Below, in pieces: positions 11,049-23,356 of a DNA stretch of 64,000 nt. Position numbers and translations under genes: made by a program. The stretch's first letter is position 1; each line of letters starts with the position of its first letter. The DNA comes from Phytophthora colocasiae (taxonomy: Eukaryota; Oomycota; Peronosporomycetes; Peronosporales; Peronosporaceae): positions 310,001 through 374,000 of the forward strand of contig JAGKQI010000088.1 in the NCBI GenBank assembly GCA_018806915.1, written 5' to 3'. Below the pieces are notes generated by a model. The model worked only from the letters and a program-made list of their open reading frames with translations. It had not been told where the DNA came from and did no database searches.

Positions 11049-12253
11049 ATGTCGTCTTCAGATGCAGCGTTCTTAGCGGAGGTGGAAGAATTTTTGGACT
11101 CGTGCGACTTAACGACGTTCCCTGTTTCATCACTAAGTGTGGCTGACAACAGTGACGAGCTTCCAGCTGCTAATTGCACCGAAATCGGCTCAACATCAGT
11201 GGATGGAGCTGTCTCTAGCTCCAGAAAGGAGAAAGCTCGACTTGCAGCTACTAAATTGGAGCAAAGACGAGCAAAAGACCGTCAAAGACGAAGTACTTAT
11301 CGGGAGCGACGACTTGTTGAAAAAAGAGACTTTAAAGCGACAAATTGGAGAACTTTCAGCTGAAATAGTAAAGCTGCAAAATGCCAAGAGATCAGTGACG
11401 TCGACTGCGTGGGAGCTGGTGGCGAAACGATACTTACAAGACCGACAAAATGCCGAAGACGAACAGCAATTTCTGGTGAAAATTATTGCTTCAAAGGCTC
11501 AAATTATCCAAGATTTCAGTAAATACGTGGACGATCGGCTTACGAAGTTGGCGTTCAGTTCAGGAATGGCGCTGAGCAAGAGACCCCGACTCCAGTCAGC
11601 TGATAGAGACATATTCGAGATGTTATTGAGAGAGCTGGATGTGTTGTACGCCCAGACGGACGGTGTTTTGGCAAAACATGGATTGGATGATGTGAGCTGG
11701 AACGACCCCAGGCGCCAATGAGTGGAAGACAGTGCAGGATACTCCATCTACGCGGTTAAATACTTGGCACCGATTGACTTTGAGCGGTCACGCGACTACA
11801 TGTGGCATGTGACGCAACTCCAGCATCGTCAAGACGACCGAGAGCACTATGACGGCGTCAAGAACTTGGAAAATACGGCAGCGTTCAAGTTTCGTATGGC
11901 AACACCCCTCAACTCGGGCAGAAATGCATCTATGTTGCTACATGCTGTATGTATCTCGGCGCTACTTGGAAGCAGACAAAATGGTGATGGTGTGGAAGAC
12001 CTTCATAGAGGGGGAAGGAATGTTTACTGGGATGCATGCAGATGAATGTGGCTGGTGTGTGTCGACTCCGGCATCGACAACTTCTGAGCCGAACACTCTA
12101 ATGAGAACAGTAATGCGCCATGCACCGATGCAATTCAATGTCATATCGACTAAAGAGCCTGTCGCGGAGCAATTCATGGATCTACTTCTTACAGCAGGAT
12201 CCGAAGATGCCATTGAAATAGGGAATAAGCTCTCGAAGCTGCAATTTTACTGA
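11049..12253 (+). pseudogene. bZIP/START-like family pseudogene (copy A)
   Basis: The translated blocks follow the intact paralogue at 24323-25537 along its length: DAAFLAEVEEFLDSCDL at the start, RRSTYRERRLVEK basic region, coiled coil, DRDIFEMLLRELDVLYAQTD, NTAAFKFRMATPLNSGR and ADECGWCVSTPASTTSEPNTL. It is broken by a frameshift in an A-run near 11325, a TGA at 11719-11721 where the paralogue has Trp, and a further frameshift near 11950. The family is large in oomycetes; I believe members are often labelled M96 mating-specific, but that label is from memory. Confidence 0.85.
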
Positions 12254-12312
12254 TAATATTGACTGTTGTAAAAGTTGTGGTAGTACTACGACAGTAGCTA
12301 TGCAACTCGATT

Positions 12313-12652
12313 CTACTTGTCTTGAAGTAAGAGCTTCTCCAACTTTTTACTCCCCGATCGGACAACTCCTGTAAAGACTAATATTGTCATCTTGTGTGCT
12401 CGGCCTTTTTCCAAGTAGGGACAAACAACAATCCCCCGATTGAAGTCGATGCGTCGCGCGGAACTTAAACGCAGCGGTATTGTCAGGTTCTCCAATTTTC
12501 ATAGCGGTGATGTATCTGAACCACCCGCCTGCAAACGAGCTCGTAGTCGATAGGCTTATCGACGTAGATGCGGCGCCCCAACCCACGTCCGTCAAGATGT
12601 CACCCGTCTGAGCAATCCAGTTCCAGAGCATACGCCTTATAGAACTCTTCAT
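12313..12652 (-). pseudogene. bZIP/START-like pseudogene (copy B), 3' half
   Basis: Read on the minus strand from 12652, the frame starts EFYKAYALELD, matching EFYKAYVLELD of the intact copy. It then shows PDNTAAFKFR-THRLQSG and ends KLEKLLLQDK, as the intact copy ends in KLVLQDK. Frame changes lie in between. The matching 5' half is 11 kb away at 23726-24154, separated by the Mutator-like element. The two halves join exactly at the 9-bp duplication. Confidence 0.85.
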
Positions 12653-12825
12653 GGGAAATTTTTTTTATCATGTGTAAAATCGATGGTTTTCATGTATGCA
12701 CTGAATTTCATGTGTATCGACGTCTTAGAACAAAACCCATGAAAACCGCGTGTATCCATACAAACACCACACTGAAAATCATGTGAGTAAAATTTTGTTG
12801 CATGTATTGAGCTTTTACCCGGTCA

Positions 12826-15430
12826 CTAGATGAATGGGTATTTTGCGCGATAAGTAAAGTTGATGATCTCAGCCAGCTCGCAAATGTCGGCCTTTTTGTC
12901 TGGGGTTGCTGGCTCGTTAGCTCGGAGGTCAAACTCGATGTCCCAGAAATACCTACCGTCTTCTTCCATCCATGGGCGAATCACCCCTGTCTTCTGTTTC
13001 GCACTACCAGCTTCTTCATTCCTTATTACTACCTTCCATCCAATAACTGAGCCAGGGTGTTTGCTTAGCGTTTCGATCACTCTTGGAACAGAATACTGCC
13101 CGACGTCGGGATTTTCGTGCCGCCTAGTTTTAGGAGCTTTCCGTGGCCTTCCTGGTGGTTTACGAGCTGCTAAAGAACGGATTAGCAGAGGCAAATCAAA
13201 ATCATCTAAAATCTTGAGCGCGGCCAATACGTGAGCGCAAAGCCATCCAGTCTGGTAAAAGGACTTGCAGTCGCATGAATATTTTCTGCGTATTAGCAAA
13301 ATCTGAATAAGAATTCAAAAAGAGAGAATTAATACCGGATAGAGTTGAAACTACGAATAATGTACTTACTTCTCTCTCTGACCAGGTTGGCGAGGTCCAA
13401 TCGTGATGAAAGTCTTCATCACTCGTATTTTGCACCAAATGAAGTGAAAGATAGTGTTTCTCGATATTTTCGACCGTGTCATCACGTTGAAGATGACCTT
13501 TTCTAGAATATAGGTACATTTCGGCTCTTTGCTCGTCGACAGGTTCCGGATTTGTTGCCTTACCGCCAATCATCACCGCGCAAACATTAAACAGTACACC
13601 TGTGACTTTGCCGTGACGGTTTTCAACGTGCCTGAAATTGCCTGCTCGAGTTAGAATACTTGCTTTTCGAGCACACTCAATCGAAATTGGAGCAGAGGCG
13701 TAGGGCCGAATTGGTTCGGGAACTCGAACATGTAATTTACGATCTCGTGCGGATCCAAAATGAGCAATAATGCGAGGTAAACTTGAGTTCATGACAATCT
13801 TTGTCGACGCATAAAGCTCACTGTTTACGACGCGTTTGATGTCACGATTGTGTGATTCGATTGCGTTTTGGTTAGGGGTCACACCAGGAGATCTACTAGC
13901 AGTGTAGTACCACATCTTCCATTTAGGAGAGAGATATTGATTCTTGAACCAGGTCACAACGTTATTTTCACCTAAGTCAGACCAGTTTTGAAGCACCAAT
14001 TTTGCCAGCGCGCGGAATTGTGCCGCATTTCTAGCTTTGTGCAAGTAATGAACTTGGGTCTTCAACACCAAGTCGTATCTCGAGGCCACCTCCAACAAAT
14101 GTTTTTGGCGGGGAAGATTTCGAGCCAAGTGCGGCCAGCAATTTAGTAGAGCAATATCCGACCAGTGTTCTTTGTAGGAGCTAGCAATACTATCTGCATG
14201 ATCCATCGAGCCAAATTGCAACCTCAACGTGTAGCCAAAAAATGTTTGACTTCTCTCTTTAACCACTCGAAATAACTGGTCGTAGGCAAATTCAGTCTCC
14301 GATCGTACAAACAAATAGGCAAACGGATGGAACCTATGTGAAAATTCATCGGGTCCGTTGTAAGATACACCGGTGCATCCAAATGCAATTAGGATCCAGT
14401 TGTTTGCAGCTAGGCGGTATGTTCTGTCAGTGGCACCAGAAATTCCATGATGGCGATGTCCTACTCGCGCCAGAATAATATTGTGGAAGAGTCTACGGCT
14501 CGTACAAACAATACCCAACGAAATCTTGTCGTTATCTAGCTTCTCGTGAAAGGCATTAAGTACCAACAATTTATCTTGGTAAGATGGTTCAAGGCCTGAA
14601 AATACAGTTATGTCTTTTTCTTCTCCATGGCGAAAAAATTGATCGAAGGTCGTACACATTTTATCGGAGGCCCACTCCATCATTTCTGCATAGGTATTTA
14701 TGTCGAACAATCCTTTGTTGTGGAGATGTGTGCTGTGGTTTCGAAGTTGAACCGCATCCGGCAGAAGATCTCGTAAAACTGTGTCGTCTTTATACCGCTC
14801 AGACAAAAGCATCAAACATCGCGAAGGAGGCGCCCCACCAAGCAACATATTGTCGACTTCAACTTCAAATCGTTTGTCAATTCCAGTGCGAGGAGTGTCG
14901 GAAATCGTTTCGGTATGCTTACCAGTCACCATAACAGAAACAAAACCACCCTCAATTTCCGTAAATCGCGCGATTCGACTGCAACCGAGGTGTGAAGAAC
15001 AAATATAAACAGATGCTTTGCCTGCCTTCAGTTTATAGTTGGTTTGATACTTAAATCTAGACAACTCGGTGATGTCCAGTTCTCTTCGCGCATCCTGCAT
15101 GGACCGAAAAGTTCCTAAATGATCCGCTTTAGCCCATTGTACTCGACCCTTTGGAAAGATGGGCTGAACAAGGCTTTCTGAAAAAAGCGCGGCTCTATTT
15201 GAATGCTCCTCTCGACATGACACTGGAGAGTCGGGATGTTGTATATCGTTTTCACTGTCAGAATATTGACTGTTTGAGCTCTCATCCACGAAACCACTTG
15301 AAGAGGAGCCTAGAATCGAAGGGGTTGGACTTGCAGTTGAATGGGGTGACCATAAAGGCGAGGACGGAGAAGGAAGTGACAACACATAAGGCGAGTCAAT
15401 GGCATTCTCTTGCGGTGATGGGGGCTGCAT
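12826..15430 (-). CDS. MULE transposase with SWIM finger, two exons, 845 residues
   Basis: Exon 1 is 15430-13370 and exon 2 is 13302-12826, with a 67-bp GTAAGT...CAG intron that keeps frame. The middle of the protein has the MULE transposase pattern: RTYRLAANNWILIAFGCTGV, then DEFSHRFHPFAYLFVRSE with the catalytic acidic region, and CWPHLARN as the CxxH-like third box. Exon 2 starts with a SWIM zinc finger (YSCDCKSFYQTGWLCAH). A basic KPPGRPRKAPK stretch follows that resembles an AT-hook. The frame is open throughout, so this may be an active transposase. The N-terminal 60 residues are Ser/Pro-rich. Confidence 0.87.
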
Positions 15431-15830
15431 CGTGAATGCTATATAAATGCGTAGCTGCTTTTGAGGTTTGTATTTTTATCGTAATGATTTCTGAAACCGC
15501 TTCTGTTTTATTTTCAATGGTACACGGTACATAATTACCAAATTTATTCTACAACGTTGTGTTTATCAACTAACGTAGAATACCGAATAGTACGCGGTAA
15601 AGTAATACAACGCCCTACGAATTGAACGCGGTCTCCGAGGGCGTTATACAAAGAATAGAACGCGCACAAATTGAACGCCCTCTTAATTGAACACTGTAGG
15701 CAACAAAGCTGATTTTCTCAGCAGTTTGACTTACGTTGCGGCAGAATTCCAGTTATCTGTAGCTGTAGCAAGTTTGACAATCCTCCCTAGACAACGCGGG
15801 CAGCATGTTTGTTTTGCTTCATTCGCCAAG

Positions 15831-16192
15831 ATGCCAGCTAGACGAAAGGGTGTGGAGCTCAGCATAAAAAAAAGCAATTGACTGGATCGCGACGGAGGGT
15901 GGCGGGGTGCCGACACTGACGCTCGCTTTCTCGCCATGATGCGCTTGTCGCTTGAGCAAGAACGCCAGCGCGCTGAGGAATTGCGTATGCGATGGGAGCA
16001 AGAGCGTGCCGATGAACGAACGCAGCGAGAAGAAGAAAGAGCTCGTCGTGATGAGGAGCGAGAAGTGGAGCGTATCCAACGCCTAAAAGAGAGACAAGAA
16101 AGCCGCCGACTTCACCAAGAATTGGTAAGCTTACTGTTACTTCATAGCAAGGCCAACTCTGCAGCGAGTGCAGGCGAACCGATCAGCGAATA
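15831..16192 (+). pseudogene. coiled-coil accessory ORF of a relic DDE element
   Basis: The first part, MPARRKGVELSIKKKAIDWI then ATEGGGVPTLTL, runs across a frameshift in an A-run near 15870. It resembles the N-terminal module that accompanies DDE_4-type transposases in oomycetes (recollection, not a search). An open frame from 15936 then encodes a long Glu/Arg coiled coil (RAEELRMRWEQERADERTQ). It lies next to, and opposite to, the transposase relic at 16394-17214, so both probably came from one element. Confidence 0.5.
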
Positions 16193-16393
16193 AGGCAGCT
16201 TGTTCGCTTCCGGTTTGTTTTTATTCATCTTTAACACAAAATGAAACGAGTGTTTTTGCATTTTAATTTACAAGTTCACTAGTCGAGTAGAGGTTCGCTT
16301 CGGGTCCTAGATATGGCATAAATGAACTCAGAATTTGGTTGATTCCTACGAGGCGTGCTCGTAAGTTAAACAGTAGCACGAGACTTGAGATGA

Positions 16394-17214
16394 TTATCTT
16401 TCTTTCGCTGTTTTGTCTGCAAGATGATCTTGGGCGGACTTAATCAGAAATGGGTAATCTCCCTTTGAAAATGCAGAATCAACAACACAACGCGCCTCTG
16501 TTTGCTCATACACCCGCTCTAGCTTGTTGTATACGCCTCCCCCCCATTCTGCAATCAAGGAATCGCGCATTGAACCGGGAGCATTGATAGCGCAAGCTGT
16601 GATGACAGCGAGCAAACGGTGTGCGTAACACCAACCAGCATACACAAAATGTATTCTGACCCACGCGTGCGAGTCCACGCCAATGCCAGAGCGATACTCA
16701 TCGAAGCCGTCATGCTGCGTGGTCTTCCTCCAAGACTGGTGTTGTCGTCAAGCTGGCGGATACAGCCATCAGCAGAATTCGAAGAGTGCGAATCGTAAAG
16801 TGGTGCGTAGCGCTCAAGAATGTACGCGAAAGAAGTAAGATCAAACCCTGTCAACGTGATCAACGACTGTTCGTCCCCGGAGCTGAACAGCTTCATGAAC
16901 GGAGAAGTCGATGGCGACACGGGAGCCTCTCGGACGACACGGCGGTCTCGGCGACGACGGGCTTCGGCATCAAGCCGACGCTGAAACGGAGTCCGAGGCT
17001 TGCGTTGCCGGTGTCGACAGCCTTGTTGATGACGGTGCCAAAACGCGAGGAGAGCGGCGTGGTGCATTGTAAGCACGAGATAAAATGCGCGTGTGTATTC
17101 GTGCTGTCGGGAAAGATGACTACGGTGTAGATCAAAGCCTGCGGAAAGATCACACTTCAACTCGAACCGCTTCCTCCAGAAGGGTTTCCGGATGCTTTGG
17201 TCCACTTGCGCCAA
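16394..17214 (-). pseudogene. DDE_4-type transposase relic
   Basis: The minus strand starts with an Arg-rich N-terminus, then GFDLTSFAYILERYAPLYD and SLGGRPRSMTASMSIALALA with WTRTRGSEYILCMLVGVTHT, the helix-turn-helix and lead-in of DDE_4 superfamily transposases. A frame change near 16560 moves to YNKLERVYEQTEARCVVDSA with FSKGDYPFLIKSAQ, which is the first catalytic Asp region. Nothing resembling the second and third catalytic segments follows, so the gene is truncated. No TIRs were found. Confidence 0.68.
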
Positions 17215-17658
17215 AACATCAATGCACTGGTTCTACTGAATTGAGCTTTGGGTGCTTTGAGGTTTCAGGAGCGACCCATTGGCAATTGTACACATGGAAA
17301 AAAGTGAACCCCACGTCATTTTCATCGTGTCACATTCATATTTAGTGATCCACATGATTTTAAGACATACATTAAAATAATTATTTTGTGGATATCTATT
17401 CTACAGTCATAGGGTTGTGACCACGGTCACTATTAGTTTTGTGACCGAGTATAAATAGCAATTTTCCAAAACAGTAAAAAAAAAAAGCAATGCCAAGTGC
17501 AAAAGAAACTGGGAGTCATGTCCGAGCAGCAGTCCTGCCGTAATATCAATGGTACGAATACGACTTCAATTCACTTCCAGAGTAGGTCTAACGTAGGTCG
17601 TTCGTGATACGAATGCACAGGAGTAATTACCCACCCAGCATCAAGTGCCGCTGCGCTG

Positions 17659-19821
17659 TTGGCTGCACACAACGAACAGGCCATTCAACTTGCACTACAG
17701 GAAAAAGAAGCCGTACTTCGTGTTCATGCTACGAGAAATTCTCAAAGACCTAACGCTACAACACTTCTCTACTCTCCAAAAGCGCTCGAGTTTCTTGAAT
17801 GGATGAAGAGCAAAGGCTATAGCGACGAGCTAGTCAACGAGTCAAAGATGGTGCTGTTTCTCTCGTCAATACAGAACCGTCATGTCCGAAAACGCGGAAG
17901 GAAACGTAAATCTGACACTGGATGTACGTCTTCAGATTCTGGTGATACGTCTACACGTAGCGACGCTGATGTTGGTGCTGTAATCGGTCATTCGACCCTA
18001 GCTGCGTATGTTAACGCAATAATGGATTTGTGGAGGCTGCAATTTAGTTTAGGAACGAATATCCGTCAACCGGTTCGGCCAAATACTGTCAAAGAGCTGC
18101 TAAAGCAAAAAAAAGTGGCTACGGTACAACATGAAGCTGACACATTTCAAGATGCTGGTGAAAAGACAATGGTGGATGCAACGTTCAGTGAATCGACAGT
18201 TCAAAGAATAGTAGATGAAATGTTCAATTGCGGCACCGAAGAAGGGCTTCGTCATCGTGCAGATGTTTTGCTCTCGTTGGGTTTGTCATCTCGTGGAGAC
18301 AACATACGACGCTTGTGCTTACCTCATATCGGCCTCATTGTCTACGAAAACGAAGGTGTATGTGGTGCCAGGCTACTGCGTTCTGTGTGGAGGAAATCAA
18401 AGAAAAATCAGTACGGAAACGTCGAAGAGACTGCTTTGATGAGACACAAAAATGTAGAACGCTGTCCATTTAGCGCGTTGGCTCTCTACTTTTTTCATCG
18501 GTGGCATGTTGGCGACGAGCCCTGGCCAGACTTCAGTAAACGAGAACACTGGTACCCAATCTTCGTGCTAAAAGGCGCGGGACCCACGATCCAATCGACG
18601 TACCCTCAGCAGTACTCAGCATTGAAAGCGATATATAGTTTAATTGGGTCCAAAGCACAATCAAAACCCAACTAGGCCGAAAGCAAGCTGCAACTGCTGA
18701 ATCAGGGTGCATCAGCCGAATCCGTCGATAAACAAGGTCACTGGGCAACAAAGAGCAGGAATGGAGCTTATGCAAATCACGTAATCCCATTTGATTGTCT
18801 CCGAGTTCTCGCCGGATTTGGTCCAGAAGCAAATCGATATTACATCCCCCGGTCACTCTTGGAACCTCCACTAGACTTACAAGCGATGATATTTCCTAAC
18901 CTGGACGAATCGGAAAAGGTTATGCTAGCTGGAGGTCGCGAAATCGCCGGAAAAGCTTTGTCGATTTATTGCGATACATGCGAGTTGTTATTCTACAAGA
19001 CGTCGTCATTTTGATGCATATGAACTACACACACCCATTGTTCCTGCATCCAATATTCAGCAGTGTCTTGTTTCATGCTTTCCGGGACGAACTTCTGCAG
19101 ACTGTAACGACAACTCAGCATCCTGAACATTTGCTCCTACAACAAGCCATGCCAATTGTATCTGAGGACATAAAGGAGTTGAGATCAACAACAGCCCAAT
19201 TATTCCAACATATTAACAGTGGGTTCGAGCGACTAACCTCTGAAATCAAAGCGTCGGCTCAATCGCATAAAGAGCAGATTCAGTTGCGTCTTGGAGAGGC
19301 GCTAGTTGCAATGGGAACCCGGCTACAGGCCGAAAACACACACGTCTCCATAGAGGCATCCAACACGCAATCCTGCAACAACTTCGACATTTCCAACATT
19401 AGTAACCCACACACTCGCGTAACTAGTACTGAAAATTATGAGCAGTCAGACGTACCTGGTGTGTGTCCTGACTTCCGAATGTCGCGGCAAATTGACACTG
19501 TCACTGCTGCTTGGCAAGAGTACAGCACCGGCTTCCCGCCACTCCCTTCTGTAAGAGAGATGGAGAATCAATTCGGGACACTTTGGAGAAAAAAACTCTG
19601 ACACTCAATTTTACTGTCGTCGCAAGCCACTGTACAACGCGATAGAATTAGTAAAACAGGAAGAGCCCTGTATTGCTGAACATGAAGTGGTAGCGTTCTT
19701 CGAGAGTCGTCGACAACGGAGGAAAATAAGGAGATTCGCCGACGACATTAAGGCGGGTCTCATCGCCTACAAGGCGCAGAACAGTTTCGTCAGATTTCGT
19801 GAGTATTTAGATAGCTTGTAG
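17659..19821 (+). pseudogene. Crypton tyrosine recombinase with GCR1_C-like C-terminus, copy 1
   Basis: The first frame (to 18675) has the N-terminal SAM-like region and GLSSRGDNIRRLCLPHIGLI, which holds the first catalytic Arg. KSKKNQYGNVEE and RHKNVERCPFSALALYF follow. Beyond a TAG at 18673-18675 the frame goes on with GHWATKSRNGAYANHVIPF and PEANRYYIPRSLLEPP, which fit the H-x-x-R and Tyr boxes. A GCR1_C-like DNA-binding end comes last (EYSTGFPPLPSVREMENQFG, then FYCRRKPLYNAIELV). Copy 1 has one A too few near 18955 and one too many near 19590 compared with an open frame. The TAG may lie in an intron that I could not phase. Confidence 0.8.
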
Positions 19822-20197
19822 AAGTATAATTCACATAACATACCTACAAACGCTCACGCCGTTAGGCAACTACGCGGCTCGTTTTGAATTTGTTGCGCAC
19901 AGTATCTCGTGCTCTGCACCTCAATGCTGCACGTTGTGAAAATCGCTTACACAAAACATACTGAAGCTAAACACACACAAAACCACCGTTAATTTACAGT
20001 AGTAGCAATTGTCAAACTGTACTCTTACTTGGATCGTCCATGGCGGTTGTGTCTCGGCTGTAGTTGCTGCTGTAGTCTTCTCCCTGACTGCCATCTCCTA
20101 ACACACACAAGGTCATCGTTAATTCACAGTTGTAGCAATAGACACAACGTACGCTTACTTGGAACGTCCAGGGAAATTGTGGCTGGGCTATACGGGG

Positions 20198-20386
20198 TCA
20201 TCTTCCTGCTGTAGTATTCTCCCTGGCTGGCATCACACCGTCTTGTTGGTTAGCACGTTCACCTGCGCTCTTTTGTTGAGGGCGATTAGCAGTCTGTTCA
20301 CACCTCCTTGCTCTACGACGTCTTATAGTTGGCACGAAGAAGCGATACAGAACAGCTCTTGTAAGGTTCTGCACTGACGGTGGCAC
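20198..20386 (-). CDS. Crypton minus-strand ORF, copy 1, unknown
   Basis: This Arg-rich minus-strand frame (PTIRRRRARRCEQTANRPQQ) lies in the last 700 bp of the Crypton and is longer in copy 2 (23357-23623). Downstream on the same strand are two similar short exon-like segments, DASQGEYYSRKMTPYS and GDGSQGEDYSSNYSRD, each followed by GTAAG. No family is recognised. It could be a second Crypton gene on the opposite strand. Confidence 0.35.
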   Translation of the reverse strand: MPPSVQNLTRAVLYRFFVPTIRRRRARRCEQTANRPQQKSAGERANQQDGVMPARENTTAGR

Positions 20387-20821
20387 CTTATTGCGTCGAA
20401 GTGATTGTTGGAGATGAGAGGACTGCCTGTTGTTATTTATTATCTCAAGAATGGAATAATTATCTCGAATAATTTTGTGACTTGGGTGTGACCGGGCACT
20501 ACTAGACTCGCTGTTTGTATACCCTGGTCATGACCAAAAAATTGATATTTTGTGGATATCTATTCTACAGTCATAGGGTTGTGACCACGGTCACTATTAG
20601 TTTTGTGACCGAGTATAAATAGCAATTTTCCAAAACAGTAAAAAAAAAAGCAATGCCAAGTGCAAAAGAAACTGGGAGTCATGTCCGAGCAGCAGTCCTG
20701 CCGTAATATCAATGGTACGAATACGACTTCAATTCACTTCCAGAGTAGGTCTAACGTAGGTCGTTCGTGATACGAATGCACAGGAGTAATTACCCACCCA
20801 GCATCAAGTGCCGCTGCGCTG

Positions 20822-22979
20822 TTGGCTGCACACAACGAACAGGCCATTCAACTTGCACTACAGGAAAAAGAAGCCGTACTTCGTGTTCATGCTACGAGAA
20901 ATTCTCAAAGACCTAACGCTACAACACTTCTCTACTCTCCAAAAGCGCTCGAGTTTCTTGAATGGATGAAGAGCAAAGGCTATAGCGACGAGCTAGTCAA
21001 CGAGTCAAAGATGGTGCTGTTTCTCTCGTCAATACAGAACCGTCATGTCCGAAAACGCGGAAGGAAACGTAAATCTGACACTGGATGTACGTCTTCAGAT
21101 TCTGGTGATACGTCTACACGTAGCGACGCTGATGTTGGTGCTGTAATCGGTCATTCGACCCTAGCTGCGTATGTTAACGCAATAATGGATTTGTGGAGGC
21201 TGCAATTTGGTTTAGGAACGAATATCCGTCAACCGGTTCGGCCAAATACTGTCAAAGAGCTGCTAAAGCAAAAAGTGGCTACGGTACAACATGAAGCTGA
21301 CACATTTCAAGATGCTGGTGAAAAGACAATGGTGGATGCAACGTTCAGTGAATCGACAGTTCAAAGAATAGTAGATGAAATGTTCAATTGCGGCACCGAA
21401 GAAGGGCTTCGTCATCGTGCAGATGTTTTGCTCTCGTTGGGTTTGTCATCTCGTGGAGACAACATACGACGCTTGTGCTTACCTCATATCGGCCTCATTG
21501 TCTACGAAAACGAAGGTGTATGTGGTGCCAGGCTACTGCGTTCTGTGTGGAGGAAATCAAAGAAAAATCAGTACGGAAACGTCGAAGAGACTGCTTTGAT
21601 GAGACACAAAAATGTAGAACGCTGTCCATTTAGCGCGTTGGCTCTCTACTTTTTTCATCGGTGGCATGTTGGCGACGAGCCCTGGCCAGACTTCAGTAAA
21701 CGAGAACACTGGTACCCAATCTTCGTGCTAAAAGGCGCGGGACCCACGATCAATCGACGTACCCTCAGCAGTACTCAGCATTGAAAGCGATATATAGTTT
21801 AATTGGGTCCAAAGCACAATCAAAACCCAACTAGGCCGAAAGCAAGCTGCAACTGCTGAATCAGGGTGCATCAGCCGAATCCGTCGATAAACAAGGTCAC
21901 TGGGCAACAAAGAGCAGGAATGGAGCTTATGCAAATCACGTAATCCCATTTGATTGTCTCCGAGTTCTCGCCGGATTTGGTCCAGAAGCAAATCGATATT
22001 ACATCCCCCGGTCACTCTTGGAACCTCCACTAGACTTACAAGCGATGATATTTCCTAACCTGGACGAATCGGAAAAGGTTATGCTAGCTGGAGGTCGCGA
22101 AATCGCCGGAAAAAGCTTTGTCGATTTATTGCGATACATGCGAGTTGTTATTCTACAAGACGTCGTCATTTTGATGCATATGAACTACACACACCCATTG
22201 TTCCTGCATCCAATATTCAGCAGTGTCTTGTTTCATGCTTTCCGGGACGAACTTCTGCAGACTGTAACGACAACTCAGCATCCTGAACATTTGCTCCTAC
22301 AACAAGCCATGCCAATTGTATCTGAGGACATAAAGGAGTTGAGATCAACAACAGCCCAATTATTCCAACATATTAACAGTGGGTTCGAGCGACTAACCTC
22401 TGAAATCAAAGCGTCGGCTCAATCGCATAAAGAGCAGATTCAGTTGCGTCTTGGAGAGGCGCTAGTTGCAATGGGAACCCGGCTACAGGCCGAAAACACA
22501 CACGTCTCCATAGAGGCATCCAACACGCAATCCTGCAACAACTTCGACATTTCCAACATTAGTAACCCACACACTCGCGTAACTAGTACTGAAAATTATG
22601 AGCAGTCAGACGTACCTGGTGTGTGTCCTGACTTCCGAATGTCGCGGCAAATTGACACTGTCACTGCTGCTTGGCAAGAGTACAGCACCGGCTTCCCGCC
22701 ACTCCCTTCTGTAAGAGAGATGGAGAATCAATTCAGGACACTTTGGAGAAAAACTCTGACACTCAATTTTACTGTCGTCGCAAGCCACTGTACAACGCGA
22801 TAGAATTAGTAAAACAGGAAGAGCCCTGTATTGCTGAACATGAAGTGGTAGCGTTCTTCGAGAGTCGTCGACAACGGAGGAAAATAAGGAGATTCGCCGA
22901 CGACATTAAGGCGGGTCTCATCGCCTACAAGGCGCAGAACAGTTTCGTCAGATTTCGTGAGTATTTAGATAGCTTGTAG
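20822..22979 (+). pseudogene. Crypton tyrosine recombinase, copy 2
   Basis: It has the same domain order as copy 1. The open frame 20822-21784 covers the N-terminal region and the first catalytic Arg. It is cut short by a one-base difference near 21750. A second frame, 22018-22803, runs from the end of the Tyr box region into the GCR1_C-like part and keeps the five-A run that copy 1 has lost. A five-A run near 22750 (seven in copy 1) shifts the frame before FYCRRKPLYNAIELV. Six would be in frame. The original gene seems recoverable only by combining the copies, so neither copy looks active alone. Confidence 0.8.
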
Positions 22980-23356
22980 AAGTATAATTCACATAACATA
23001 CCTACAAACGCTCACGCCGTTAGGCAACTACGCGGCTCGTTTTGAATTTGTTGCGCACAGTATCTCGTGCTCTGCACCTCAATGCTGCACGTTGTGAAAA
23101 TCGCTTACACAAAACATACCGAAGCTAAACACACACAAAAACCACCGTTAATTTACAGTAGTAGCAATTGTCAAACTGTACTCTTACTTGGATCGTCCAT
23201 GGCGGTTGTGTCTCGGCTGTAGTTGCTGCTGTAGTCTTCTCCCTGACTGCCATCTCCTAACACACACAAGGTCATCGTTAATTCACAGTTGTAGCAATAG
23301 ACACAACGTACGCTTACTTGGAACGTCCAGGGAAATTGTGGCTGGGCTATACGGGG

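Larger units (their letters stand above)
17387..20550 (+). mobile_element. Crypton copy 1 (tandem pair)
   Basis: The unit starts TGTGGATATC after a TATTT at 17382-17386 and ends with TATTT at 20546-20550, where copy 2 starts at once. The two copies are nearly identical. There is no terminal inverted repeat and no reverse transcriptase; the gene is a tyrosine recombinase, as expected for Cryptons. Near the left end is the perfect palindrome GTGACCACGGTCAC (17417-17430), and near the right end GGTCATGACC (20526-20535). A TATAAATA stretch lies near 17450, upstream of the recombinase. Confidence 0.88.

Noticed and set aside
11196..11747. Minus-strand ORFs opposite the bZIP-like pseudogene
   Set aside because: The plus strand aligns with the intact paralogue; the minus frames are shadows.
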